From a virus, in IMG/VR virus record IMGVR_UViG_3300027708_000035, positions 1 through 64,000 of that record: a DNA stretch of 64,000 nt, one strand, 5' to 3'. The notes beneath the pieces were generated by a model. The model was not told where the DNA came from. It searched no databases and saw nothing but the letters and a program-made list of their open reading frames with translations. Positions 42,801-51,111 of the stretch are shown here, piece by piece. Each line of letters opens with the position of its first letter. Within the stretch, counting starts at the first letter, position 1. The translations under genes and the position numbers were made by a program.

Positions 42801-45800
42801 ATTAAAAGCATTTTTAATACCTAATAAATTAGTTTCTGGTCCGTTAGGAACTATTTTGTCAGTCCATCCTTTGCTATTTCCTTTAACAATGGAAAGTATA
42901 ATATCAAAATTTGCAGCAATTAATGCGGCCTCTACTGAGCTAGCAGATTCTAATGACGTATTTTGAGAAACAACAAACTGATATCTATTAACTAGGTCGT
43001 CAGTAGGTTTAATATTTTGTACAACTTTAACTGATAATTCTTTTAGATATTTAATTGCATCAATTGTTGGGCCAAGTTGAGCTTCAATAATGCCTGTGTA
43101 ATTTCCTTGAGACCAATATTGTAATGCTGAGAAAGTACTTTGACTTCTCTTAGCAGTAGGATACAATAAGTCGTAAGCTATAGAATCAACAATAATATTA
43201 ATATCTCTCTTGCACTTTATTCTGCTGTAAGGGAATGCCTTAACAGTGTTGTTGATCCAGTTGATTGTATCTTCTTGAATAAATCTACGATTTGCCTGCA
43301 TTAAAATTTCAGCACTGACAAATGCCGCATCGGGGCAGCCTGACTTATACATAGCAGGTGCTGCTGTTGGACCGTTATTAATGATAACGGTAATTGTGTT
43401 GAAACACTGATCTATTGCGCTTGAGGCAACAGCACCCCGTGTCATCACAGTGTTTCTAACTTGGTTATGTGTGCCATAAGGTGCAATAACTGCCGGCACC
43501 GTTAAAATATTAGTCCATGTGTTATTAACAATGATGGACTGGACCATTTTACTTAGATAGTCAATGGCAGCAGAAGTTTGGGTTTCTTGTCCAGATATCC
43601 TACTAATAACTCCGTCGTAATATGCTAAACCACTTTGGATGGATTTTTCATTACCACCAAAAGCAGCATCATATGCAACGTTTTCAATTAATATTCCAGT
43701 GTCTCTATAGCAAAGTTCTTTACTATAATTAAATGTGTTTGCGTTTTTATTTAAGTAAGCTATTACTTCTGCTTTAATAAAATCTTTATTAGTTAACAAC
43801 ATATTAAATGCGTTTACTTTTTCTTCATTGATCGAAAGAGTAACATACTCGGGTGTTTGATTAACTGCAACACTAGGACCATGCCTAATAATATCAGTTA
43901 TAATATCAATTTTATTTTGTAAAGAAATTGCTTCGTAACTACTGGCTATAGGCTGGCCAATAATAACTTGAGTAGTAGCTGTTTGGTATACTGTAGGTAA
44001 CGGAATACCAGTTACAATATTAGTAATAATTGATTTAATAAAATTATATGCTAATGTAGTCTGTGGAATTTGATTTGCAATTGTTGTACTAGTTGTACTG
44101 TAATTGTAATAATAAACTCCAGATTTAATACTCTGTCTATTGCCGGAGTGCAGAACATCAAATGCTACGCTATCGATAATGTATCCAACGTCTCTTGCAC
44201 ATGTAGATGTATTATAAACAAATGTTGGATAGTTAGACCCAATCCATGATAGAACTTGTGTCTTAAATGTTTCTTTATTTGCCAATAAAGCAGTATATGC
44301 ATTAGTGTACTGAGGATCAGTACTAGGTAATCCGTTTGCAATAATCGAATCACTTACTCCAACAGTACCATTGGTTATAATATCAGTAATAACTGTAAAC
44401 AGCGTGTTTACTCTTGTTTGTGCAGATGAACTACCTGCGTTTAATGCAACAGTTGCAGCTAACCCTTTTAGATAATTAATTGCATTTGTAGTAGTAGTTT
44501 GTTCTCCTGCAATAGCAGAACTAGTTTGATTCCAATATTGTAAGCCAGCAAATGTGCTATCACTAGTATCGTTGTATAGCATGTCGGTAGAAATGCTGTC
44601 TAAAATTAACCCAATATCTCGACGACATTTTGTTACATTATAACTAAAAGAGCTCGTGTTAAATGTAACATCAACATAAGCAACAACTTGTTCTTGCAAG
44701 AAAGGTTTATTGGCTAGCATCAATGTGCGGGCTTCAAAAAATCCTGGATTTTGTTGTCCAGCATTAATATAATCGCCTTGAGCAATTGTGCCAGTAGTTG
44801 CATGAATAACCAAAGTAGTTGTGTTAGCGATCCATGTACCTGTGCCAACAACTCTAGGAATTTGCACAGTTTGATTTGGAACAAACATAGTACCATCTGT
44901 TAACCATGGACCATTTTGATTAGTACAGTTTTGAATGTATGGCGAATGGAACAGATCAATACGTGCATCACCTTCTAGAGGAGGAAATGATGTGCAATAT
45001 GCTCCTCGATTATATTGAGGATCATATGGGCCTTCTAACAATCCACTACGTCCGTTCAAGAATTGCATGAATGCAAGATAGCATCCGCTATTAACATGGA
45101 ATAAATCTTGTGTTTTATTAATTGGTTCAATACTACATGTCCTTAAGTCCGAACCCATAATACTTGTATATGGTTTCAATTGTAGAGGATTGTCTTCTAA
45201 GTAATGTCCCGGTGCAACACGTATTTGTGTGCCAGACTGATAATAAGGACTCTTCAATGCTGCCCCAATTGTACGACAAGCCCGGCTTGGATCCATTGCG
45301 CGACCATCATTAGTATCGGCGCCGTCCATAGTGACATATAAGATGTTTGTAACAACAGGAGCAGTACCGATTGGATTCTGTCCTCTTACTCTAATATCGC
45401 TAAACATGTCAACAACGCCAGCATCTGGACGCATTTCAATTGTACCAGTAGTAGAACCAATTACCCTAGTATATAAATTATGTACGTATGCGTCTGCCCA
45501 TTGGCTAGAATTAACACCAACCGAGTAAATTTCTGTTGCAACATCTGCATCATCAGGGGGTGTAATTTCTTTAGTAACAATGTTCTTACCAACACTAATA
45601 CCACCCTCAACTCTTACAGCACCATCGGTTGAATTTGCAGCAGAAGTGGATACAACTTTTAATAATTCTGTTCCCAACTTACCAGTATAGGGATTGTATG
45701 TCAGTCCTGCTGAGCCTCCTTGGTCAATACCTTGGATATCTACAAATAAAAATTGTTCGCCGGTACTTCTTGCAAATAACGGATGAAATACAATGTCCGC

Positions 45801-46487
45801 ATTTGTTGCGGTAACAACAATTTGGAAAGATGTGTTGGCAATTTCAATACGACCATAAATTCTACCACCAACGTTTAAATCTTTCTCAATACCTACACCA
45901 CCGTGTACGTATACTGCACCAGTTTTTCTGTGTTCAGCAGTATCATATATGTCAGCTGGGTTATAAGGTCGGCCATTAACGCCGTATTCTAAGTATTGAT
46001 TGCCTACGTTATTTTCGCTAAAATATTCTCCCTCATCAAAAAAAGATTTTTTCCAAATATTACTAGCATCGCCTATGTTATAATTAGTTCCTTTAGGCAG
46101 AATATTACTTTTAATTTTTGATTTAAATTCAGTTGTATCAGTCCCAACATCGGATCCTAATACAGAATCATGTAAAATATCAGTTTCGGGAGCATCTACA
46201 ATAGCCTTGCCTCTAGCAGTAACTGTAACATCAGTTGCTGCTTTTATAGTTATTTTGTCGGCACTCGATTCAATTGCAACAATACCGCCTTCAGAAATTA
46301 TTTTTACATCACTGTTTGCGTCAATTTCTGCTTTTCCGCCGGCTGTGATACTAGTATCAGCACCGGACTTGAGATTTATTTTTGCTTTAGCGTTTAAAAA
46401 ATAATCGTTAGGAATGTTTTCAACAGTAATATTCGTTGTTGATGATGCTGCACCAGGCGGTGTATTAGAAAAGTAAGTAGTTGCCAT
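39861..46487 (-). CDS. Giant (2208 aa) virion structural protein with seven repeated helical domains
   Basis: The N-terminal about 100 residues are beta repeats (KINLKSGADTSITAGGKAEI). About 390-560 is a beta-helix-like part with YVTMDGADTNDGRAMDPSR. Residues about 600-1560 hold six copies of a domain marked by C-x-RD-[VTI]-G ... D ... GG-N-x-[QK]-[SA]-[IV] ... Y-[YW]; a seventh copy lies near 2050. Between them (about 1570-2040) is a second beta-rich part (RGIRITNDGYAQLVSVFTIF). Such proteins are known virion components of aquatic T4-like phages, probably baseplate or fibre attachment. A late promoter and GAGG ribosome-binding site precede it. Confidence 0.8.
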   Translation of the reverse strand: MATTYFSNTPPGAASSTTNITVENIPNDYFLNAKAKINLKSGADTSITAGGKAEIDANSDVKIISEGGIVAIESSADKITIKAATDVTVTARGKAIVDAPETDILHDSVLGSDVGTDTTEFKSKIKSNILPKGTNYNIGDASNIWKKSFFDEGEYFSENNVGNQYLEYGVNGRPYNPADIYDTAEHRKTGAVYVHGGVGIEKDLNVGGRIYGRIEIANTSFQIVVTATNADIVFHPLFARSTGEQFLFVDIQGIDQGGSAGLTYNPYTGKLGTELLKVVSTSAANSTDGAVRVEGGISVGKNIVTKEITPPDDADVATEIYSVGVNSSQWADAYVHNLYTRVIGSTTGTIEMRPDAGVVDMFSDIRVRGQNPIGTAPVVTNILYVTMDGADTNDGRAMDPSRACRTIGAALKSPYYQSGTQIRVAPGHYLEDNPLQLKPYTSIMGSDLRTCSIEPINKTQDLFHVNSGCYLAFMQFLNGRSGLLEGPYDPQYNRGAYCTSFPPLEGDARIDLFHSPYIQNCTNQNGPWLTDGTMFVPNQTVQIPRVVGTGTWIANTTTLVIHATTGTIAQGDYINAGQQNPGFFEARTLMLANKPFLQEQVVAYVDVTFNTSSFSYNVTKCRRDIGLILDSISTDMLYNDTSDSTFAGLQYWNQTSSAIAGEQTTTTNAINYLKGLAATVALNAGSSSAQTRVNTLFTVITDIITNGTVGVSDSIIANGLPSTDPQYTNAYTALLANKETFKTQVLSWIGSNYPTFVYNTSTCARDVGYIIDSVAFDVLHSGNRQSIKSGVYYYNYSTTSTTIANQIPQTTLAYNFIKSIITNIVTGIPLPTVYQTATTQVIIGQPIASSYEAISLQNKIDIITDIIRHGPSVAVNQTPEYVTLSINEEKVNAFNMLLTNKDFIKAEVIAYLNKNANTFNYSKELCYRDTGILIENVAYDAAFGGNEKSIQSGLAYYDGVISRISGQETQTSAAIDYLSKMVQSIIVNNTWTNILTVPAVIAPYGTHNQVRNTVMTRGAVASSAIDQCFNTITVIINNGPTAAPAMYKSGCPDAAFVSAEILMQANRRFIQEDTINWINNTVKAFPYSRIKCKRDINIIVDSIAYDLLYPTAKRSQSTFSALQYWSQGNYTGIIEAQLGPTIDAIKYLKELSVKVVQNIKPTDDLVNRYQFVVSQNTSLESASSVEAALIAANFDIILSIVKGNSKGWTDKIVPNGPETNLLGIKNAFNLLEANKAYMAAEVIAYITAVHPNFTAYSTSTCARDVGLITDSIAFDLKHGGNRQAIQAGLSYYSVSGSTNTIHGQETQTIVAFNRIKDIVDGIMTGNLVAASTGTIASQVILPNVATLSEVRYVQQSISTITDIIIYGPSISSGLTSIALTASTVTSVINGFNLLQANKKFIVDDVIHFIDWNYNRSSFDYNEELCYRDTGLIVDAVSQDILLGGNYKSVEAGLAYWNFGYNQVAGQETTTTMALNYARDIALQIIANTPVTPQTQTSITQVINPFFEYGGDYMPQEAIKRNFKIITDIIQKGPMYAPPRYMGGGLFALVGINGADVKISPRVTSVTTVTTGTYIVGLDTSTVGFGNNATLYFGDTLVYPKQNAEVEALSLEYTGDATTWNRRKVDPIGGMGGSLVDGAVISSRSPINSFVYDAFTQVNQGGRGIRITNDGYAQLVSVFTIFCSTGVQVDNGGIASIVNSNANFGDLCLVAKGYGQRKFSGTVYNPVNKSYPDDPEFNNYYPAGYWPNNARARVFIPDLADRPHISLVMEVVPPDTMVDYTGLVVPQANEQGFSGFLNAVPNLGILTTGTITLTGIDTTGIAVGNALYIRDQNGSQTGTNGILYAAKDTIVTDVGYQSVTLNKALTSGGFDPTNTTSTVNSNYFNLYFCGNAYYTVLSSEIGDNPVPVGTNVIRDVITGDQRPAHISSLQRLNSIVIQAIKNQAITTSTTYVVAKQSFEPLLTDGGFAETFINQRFENLIQIINPTLASPPLSDDLTGAESVVKPALRTKTGPAVQGAGSAISLIEQNMEFFAEEIYAYVQATFTLTYNKAKCQRDVKLILQRLIYDIETGGRYNTVMSGLSYWQREGTHHIIQLGENITRTDLLPDGASVNFYQRSYISASGYVFEYVGAGTNYGALPQVGRADPVQTKETVQLDSGKVFFTSTDQNGDFRIGPGLVISQATGVLSGRTFTKSLFANMTPFILAIEAG
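41800..44660 (-). repeat. Six-domain protein repeat region with A-B-C-A-B-C order
   Basis: Six domains of about 140-170 residues start near 44640, 44210, 43725, 43225, 42715 and 42230. Signatures are C-[RK]-RD-I (A), CARDVG (B) and CYRDTG (C), in the order A B C A B C. A seventh, CQRDVK, is near 40340. Boundaries are approximate. Confidence 0.75.
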
Positions 46488-46501
46488 TTTTGATCCTCAC
46501 T

Positions 46502-46510
46502 GTATTTATT
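46502..46510 (-). promoter_or_regulatory. Late promoter element AATAAATAC for the 2208-aa gene
   Basis: AATAAATAC on the minus strand lies 14 bases before the ATG, with GAGGATC between. It is preceded by a T/A-rich run just past the stop of the upstream gene. Confidence 0.55.
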
Positions 46511-46514
46511 TTTT

Positions 46515-47039
46515 TTAATATATCCTAAGCTCAACCGCATCAATCAAAGGACTACTTCTATGAGGCCAACTTGGGTGGCTTTGGAACCTTACTATAACTC
46601 CAAATGACGAATCTTGAATTTGTGCCATATTTAAATTGCTACCCCAAATAGAATTAGCATTTCCGTATATTTTTTTAGTGTCTAAATTTAAAGACGCTTG
46701 ATTTTCACCTACTATATTACCATAAGAACATAATTGTATAGTTTCATCAGTGATTCTACCATACCTATTAATAGTTAATTGCATTCCAATACCAGATAAT
46801 GTTTCTGGTAAATTTACAAAATTAAATCCTGTTAATTTTAAATAATATGTTTTTTGTAATATATCATGTCTAGGATCTCTAGCAATGTGAAATAAATCTC
46901 TAGTTGTCCGCACCGACTTACCGTCGATATCTTTTAGACCATGGAAGTTATCTGTTTCTAACCAAGAAACATGAGCATCTTCTCCGCCTTCTTCTGCGTA
47001 CTGAATTACATTTGTTGGTAAGGTCCAATTAGTGGTCAT
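46515..47039 (-). CDS. Conserved virion structural protein, 174 aa
   Basis: A beta-rich protein. Recognisable parts are KTYYLKLTGFNFVNLPETL, SGIGMQLTINRYGRITDETI and a C-terminal FGVIVRFQSHPSWPHRSSP. I recall similar sequences as structural genes beside the large repetitive protein in aquatic T4-like phages. The ATG follows a GGTAAATAA late element by four bases with no Shine-Dalgarno, another near-leaderless late gene. Its exact place in the virion is unknown. Confidence 0.65.
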   Translation of the reverse strand: MTTNWTLPTNVIQYAEEGGEDAHVSWLETDNFHGLKDIDGKSVRTTRDLFHIARDPRHDILQKTYYLKLTGFNFVNLPETLSGIGMQLTINRYGRITDETIQLCSYGNIVGENQASLNLDTKKIYGNANSIWGSNLNMAQIQDSSFGVIVRFQSHPSWPHRSSPLIDAVELRIY

Positions 47040-47043
47040 ACCA

Positions 47044-47052
47044 TTATTTACC
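47044..47052 (-). promoter_or_regulatory. Late promoter element GGTAAATAA
   Basis: GGTAAATAA on the minus strand ends four bases before the ATG at 47037-47039 and follows the G/C hairpin at 47064-47084. The element is identical to those before gp18 and gp19 but here lacks a leader. Confidence 0.6.
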
Positions 47053-47063
47053 TAGATAAGAGA

Positions 47064-47084
47064 ATGGGGGGACAAGCCCCCCAT
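47064..47084 (-). terminator. G6/C6 hairpin, probable terminator
   Basis: An 8-bp stem (ATGGGGGG / CCCCCCAT) with loop CTTGT lies 17 bases past the stop at 47102. There is no U-tract on the minus-strand side, so it may act as a transcript-end stabiliser rather than a classical terminator. Confidence 0.6.
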
Positions 47085-47101
47085 AATATTTTTACAAAAT
47101 A

Positions 47102-48013
47102 TTAAACTGTGTGGCTTAGAGAAACAATAGCAGTTCCAGTAGTAGTACCAGATGCACTGCCAATTGTCCATGGTGCTACTTTGATAGTACTATAGATAGA
47201 TGTACCTGTATTTGATCTTGGATACAAGTTTGCTTTGCGACTTGTTAACTTAGTAACCCAATATGTGTCACCTGCAGAATCTGTAGCAATAATGTGCATG
47301 CCACCAGCAACTAATGTACCAGTAGACAATTTGCAGATTCCTTGACCTTGTGCATTTTGAACTAGGTAACGGCGGCTTCCTTCTTGCTTCATGATGTCGC
47401 CACCACTGATACCACTTGAACCATTTGGAACATAAGAGATGATTTGTATAGCGTTAAATGTAGTAGTTGTTAACGCTGTGACTGCGGCAAATCCAGAACC
47501 TGCGTCAAGGAAGACCACTGCGCCACTAACTGCTCCTGCGTTTGCAGCCGATACAACAGTACCTGTTGAGTAGACAGCAGTAACGTATGTTGCACCTGCG
47601 TTAATACCTGTACCAACAACTTTCATACCTACTTGAACTCCAGTTGTATCTGCAGGATAAATGATATTTGTTGAAATTGTACCAGTTGTTGTTTTAGTAA
47701 CAGAACTAGCAGTAGTAACTGTTATGGTAGCAGTTGCAGTATAACCAGTTCCAGCTGTACCTAATGTAACAGCAGTAATACCGCCGATACCAGGAAGACT
47801 AATTGTAGGTGTGGCAGTGGCTCTGATACCACCTGCAATGTTTGGTGCGCTTACTACTAGTGTTGCACCTGCGGAATACAATGTTCCTGAACTAGCAACA
47901 GCAATTACTGATGTTACGCTTTCGCCGCCGACACCAGTACGGCCGCCAACGTTGGCGTTTTGATAAGGGGTAGTTGAACTACCGAAAAATTTGTCTTTAA
48001 TTGGACGTCCCAT
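47102..48013 (-). CDS. Ser/Thr/Gly-rich structural protein after gp23 (capsid-decoration-like)
   Basis: A 303-residue protein starting MGRPIKDKFFGSS at ATG 48011-48013, with AAGGAGA upstream; the longer frame has no ribosome-binding site and spans the promoter. The first half has Ig-like or adhesin-like beta repeats (SVIAVASSGTLYSAGATLVV, GGITAVTLGTAGTGYTATA), and the C-terminal part (IMKQEGSRRYLVQNAQGQGI, YWVTKLTSRKANLYPRSN) is more conserved-looking. Proteins starting MGRPI follow gp23 in aquatic T4-like phages as far as I recall. Capsid decoration is inferred. Confidence 0.65.
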   Translation of the reverse strand: MGRPIKDKFFGSSTTPYQNANVGGRTGVGGESVTSVIAVASSGTLYSAGATLVVSAPNIAGGIRATATPTISLPGIGGITAVTLGTAGTGYTATATITVTTASSVTKTTTGTISTNIIYPADTTGVQVGMKVVGTGINAGATYVTAVYSTGTVVSAANAGAVSGAVVFLDAGSGFAAVTALTTTTFNAIQIISYVPNGSSGISGGDIMKQEGSRRYLVQNAQGQGICKLSTGTLVAGGMHIIATDSAGDTYWVTKLTSRKANLYPRSNTGTSIYSTIKVAPWTIGSASGTTTGTAIVSLSHTV

Positions 48014-48092
48014 TTTATTTTCTCCTTGTGTTAAGATCGTTCTATGATCTACGCGGATGGTACCGCATAAAACCCTTAAAGGGCGAACAAAG

Positions 48093-48101
48093 CTATTTAT
48101 T
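48093..48101 (-). promoter_or_regulatory. Late promoter element AATAAATAG
   Basis: AATAAATAG on the minus strand lies 80 bases upstream of the MGRPI gene and 12 bases after the gp23 terminator's U-tract, giving another terminator-promoter module. Confidence 0.55.
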
Positions 48102-48112
48102 GGATAGTCAAC

Positions 48113-48134
48113 AAAAAACCCGCCGAAGCGGGTT
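48113..48134 (-). terminator. Intrinsic terminator of gp23 with UUCG tetraloop
   Basis: A 7-bp stem (AACCCGC / GCGGGTT) with C(TTCG)G loop and TTTTTT on the minus strand lies 28 bases past the gp23 stop. It is the same tetraloop design as at 13164-13191. Confidence 0.9.
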
Positions 48135-48162
48135 GATTGTTTGTGTAAAAACAAGTAACGGA

Positions 48163-49344
48163 TTACTTGAAGCTTACGTTTGCGCTAGTGATAGCAACTT
48201 TTCCTAAGTAGTCAGCAGCATTACCTAGAGAAGAAGCAGTGTTGCTCAACTCTACATAACCGTAACGTGTTAGGAAGCCAACTACTGGCTCAAATGTTGC
48301 TGGATCTAGAACAACACCAGAACTCATCAACGGAATATAAGGGCAGTAGAACGCAGCAGCATCTGCTTCGCTAGAACCTTTATATCCAACTAGGATCTGG
48401 TTATTATCGTCTGTATCAGACTTATATGCGTCAACATAAATTCTCATTGCGCCATTTAATGTACCAACAAACTTAGTGTTTGTAGGAGCTTCAAATGTAC
48501 CTTCTGTTGTACGAGCAAATGCGCTTGTAGTAGCAGATTGTAGAATTGTCAATGCTTGGTTAGAAACAACAGCCCAGTTAGCAGAACCACGACGTGTACG
48601 CTGAGCAATCAAATTGCTTACGCGGTTGATCTGGATCGCTAGAGCAGCATGTTCGTCACCAACGAATGTAGCTGTACCAGAAACTAACGACTGGTCGTAT
48701 GTTTCTTCAACAGAAGCCAAGCTACGTAAAGAAGCTAGGATCTCTTGATCAATTTCAGCTGTGATTTCTTGTGCTAGTGCAGCCATGATTTCTGCTTCGA
48801 TGTCAATGCCTTGTTGGGCTTGTGCATCTTGAGCAGCTTCAAAGGTCCAACGAGCAGATAGCTTGCGGCTTTTTGCTTCAACCGGTGTCTTCAAGATCTG
48901 GATGCTCATACGCTTACCTGGAGAACCTTCTAGGTTAGCAGTTGTAGCACCACCAGCAGTGGCACTGTTGTTACCGGAGTAAGCAGCAGCGATCTTGAAT
49001 GGGCTTAGTGCTTCTTCACCGGCTGTTACTACATCACCAGAGTTAACACCATCAGCATAACGAACACGTAGTGTGTGGATCTGTGCAACAGGTCCTGTCA
49101 TTGGCTGAACGCCGATGATTTCGTTAGCAATAACTGTCGGCATAACACGACGAATTACTGGAAGAATAACACGGTTAAGTGTTGCGATGTTGCCGGCACT
49201 TGTAGCACCAGCGGTTGCGCTTTCAGCCAAATGACGGCGTGTATTTTCTAGGCAAACTGCCATAGAAGACTTACGGGTACCGGATAGGCCTTCAAGCAGA
49301 GCTTCTTTGGTCTCTGACCATCTTTCATTTAATAGTTGTGACAT
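48163..49344 (-). CDS. 23: Major capsid protein precursor (gp23-like)
   Basis: A 393-residue precursor (T4 gp23 is 521). The body (NRVILPVIRRVMPTVIANEI, GVQPMTGPVAQIHTLRVRYA, SRKLSARWTFEAAQDAQAQ, GIDIEAEIMAALAQEITAEI) is the conserved gp23 fold, and VGYKGSSEADAAAFYCPYIP near the end is diagnostic. A likely gp21 cleavage site is HLAE at 38-41. It builds the head lattice. The Shine-Dalgarno is AAGGAGA and a strong terminator follows. Confidence 0.95.
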   Translation of the reverse strand: MSQLLNERWSETKEALLEGLSGTRKSSMAVCLENTRRHLAESATAGATSAGNIATLNRVILPVIRRVMPTVIANEIIGVQPMTGPVAQIHTLRVRYADGVNSGDVVTAGEEALSPFKIAAAYSGNNSATAGGATTANLEGSPGKRMSIQILKTPVEAKSRKLSARWTFEAAQDAQAQQGIDIEAEIMAALAQEITAEIDQEILASLRSLASVEETYDQSLVSGTATFVGDEHAALAIQINRVSNLIAQRTRRGSANWAVVSNQALTILQSATTSAFARTTEGTFEAPTNTKFVGTLNGAMRIYVDAYKSDTDDNNQILVGYKGSSEADAAAFYCPYIPLMSSGVVLDPATFEPVVGFLTRYGYVELSNTASSLGNAADYLGKVAITSANVSFK

Positions 49345-49362
49345 TTACGTCTCCTTGAATTA

Positions 49363-50451
49363 TTATTTTGTTAAACCCGCTAACTTGCGGATATCAACAA
49401 TATTATCTAAGCCTACCGCTGGCTTGCTTTCACGATTACCAGTTACTTCAGTGCCTTCGGCTAACATCTTTTTAGGTGCTTGCTTTTGGGCGCCTTCCAT
49501 TACTGCGGGTAGGTATTTCTCAAATGCGGCGTGCAATTTTACAGTCTGAACTGACTCTAAAAGGTCTTGCATAACCACTCTCTTTTCACCAGCTAGTGGT
49601 GATAGCAATTCTGCCATAACGGTTTTACGCTCTATTAGATCTTTTGTAACGCGAATTTCACGTTGCGCAGATTCTACTAGATTTGCTTTTTCCGATACCA
49701 CTTGTTTTGCTTCTGCTAGTTCTTGATCTTTCTTAGCGATGATCTTTAACAATTTACTTGTCTCGGACTTTTCATTTAGGAAGGAACCAGAATACTCTTG
49801 TGCAAACGCTTCATACAATCTACGACCAAAGTCATTGTTACGGGCACTGTCAATATCTTCTTTCAATTGCTTAATTTCAGATGTTAACTTTTTAGTGACT
49901 GTACTTTCAACTACTCTTGCGCTTTGTGTAATAAAGGCTTGACGGATTTGATCAAACTTGCTCTTTGCTTCACGTACCAACTTAACTTTCGTTTCAGCTA
50001 GATCACGCTTGTCTACAGCGAATTCACCAATTTCTTTTGCTAGAGCATGTACAACAAACTGCTCTAACTTACCAAAGTTCTCAGAAACTTTCTTACGGTC
50101 TCCTTGGAACTCGACTAACTCTCTGCCTAATTGATTAATAACAAAACCTTCTAGTTTTTTAGCATCTTCAGCAATACGTTGTTGGTACGCTACTTTTGCT
50201 TCTGCTAGAGACTTCTTGTCATTATACAATTCGGCCATTTCTGCGGCCAATCGCTCGCTTAACATCTTGTCGATCGCTTCTACCATCACAGTTTTATCAT
50301 GATTGTATTTTTGTGCGAATTCTTCACGAAGTTCAGCGGTAACATGGTCGCGATTCTCTTGAATCTTTTGAGTGAAGGCAGCTTCAATAGAAGTTTTAAC
50401 TTCTTCTGACATTACTCCAGACTCTACTAATTGTTTGAATGCGTCCAACAT
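49363..50451 (-). CDS. 22: Prohead scaffolding core protein (gp22-like)
   Basis: A 362-residue, almost entirely helical, Glu/Lys/Ala-rich coiled-coil protein (T4 gp22 is 269), placed between gp21 and gp23 as in T4. It has repeated segments of the form KLEGFVINQLGRELVEFQGD / KLEQFVVHALAKEIGEFAVD, an internal duplication typical of scaffolds. The end VDIRKLAGLTK is a conserved-looking short helix, likely contacting the shell. gp21 is expected to degrade it. The Shine-Dalgarno is GAGGAG. Confidence 0.9.
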   Translation of the reverse strand: MLDAFKQLVESGVMSEEVKTSIEAAFTQKIQENRDHVTAELREEFAQKYNHDKTVMVEAIDKMLSERLAAEMAELYNDKKSLAEAKVAYQQRIAEDAKKLEGFVINQLGRELVEFQGDRKKVSENFGKLEQFVVHALAKEIGEFAVDKRDLAETKVKLVREAKSKFDQIRQAFITQSARVVESTVTKKLTSEIKQLKEDIDSARNNDFGRRLYEAFAQEYSGSFLNEKSETSKLLKIIAKKDQELAEAKQVVSEKANLVESAQREIRVTKDLIERKTVMAELLSPLAGEKRVVMQDLLESVQTVKLHAAFEKYLPAVMEGAQKQAPKKMLAEGTEVTGNRESKPAVGLDNIVDIRKLAGLTK

Positions 50452-50468
50452 TTTTTTCTCCTCGGGCT

Positions 50469-51098
50469 TTATTTTAGACCTTTAATAATTTGCATGAGAG
50501 ACTCTTGCAAATATTTCTGGGCCTTTGGATCTTCTTTTACTTCTTTTGCTACCTGTAGTGCTCTATACCCGCCACGATTGTTCATCAAATGCTCATAAAC
50601 AGGTGTAGGATAAGCGCCAGGTGCGCTAGGTTGTGCAACTATATCGACAGTGATAATTTCGAAGTCAGAAACTTTGCCAGACATATCGTCAACGTTGCCG
50701 CTGCCTCTACTACTGACTCCAAGTTTTACACCAGCTTCGAGCATAGTGCGAATCAAGTTACCCATTGGTGTAGGCAAGATTTTAAACTTGCCATAACCGT
50801 TAGGACCTTCCATCCACATTTGAGTGATCATATGGGATACACGGTCCAAATTTACTTTTAAATCATCTGGGTGATCAACTTCACCTAATACAGAATAACC
50901 ATTTTGAATCTGATCATTTAGTGTCTTCACAGCACGTTCAATTTCATCTACAGGATAGACTCGTTGATTCGCATTGCGAATACCACCTTGAATGGCAATG
51001 CCCTTCAAGTGAAGATTTTTGCCATCTTTATCGTCCGACTCCATTACGATGCCGGACTGATCGAAACTTAGGTGTTCTCTTAGATAAGTGGGTTTCAT
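50469..51098 (-). CDS. 21: Prohead protease (gp21-like)
   Basis: A 209-residue serine protease of the gp21/herpes assemblin type (T4 gp21 is 212). The catalytic His lies in LGEVDHPDD (His76), Ser in GVSSRGSG (Ser129/130), and IVAQPSAPGA near 153-162 follows. YPVDEIERAV and DRVSHMITQMWMEG are other family blocks. It matures the prohead by cutting gp23, scaffold and internal proteins after [LI]-x-E. Overlap-free spacing places it in an operon with the acidic core gene upstream and gp22 downstream. Confidence 0.95.
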   Translation of the reverse strand: MKPTYLREHLSFDQSGIVMESDDKDGKNLHLKGIAIQGGIRNANQRVYPVDEIERAVKTLNDQIQNGYSVLGEVDHPDDLKVNLDRVSHMITQMWMEGPNGYGKFKILPTPMGNLIRTMLEAGVKLGVSSRGSGNVDDMSGKVSDFEIITVDIVAQPSAPGAYPTPVYEHLMNNRGGYRALQVAKEVKEDPKAQKYLQESLMQIIKGLK

Positions 51099-51111
51099 CC
51101 AGATTCTCTAA

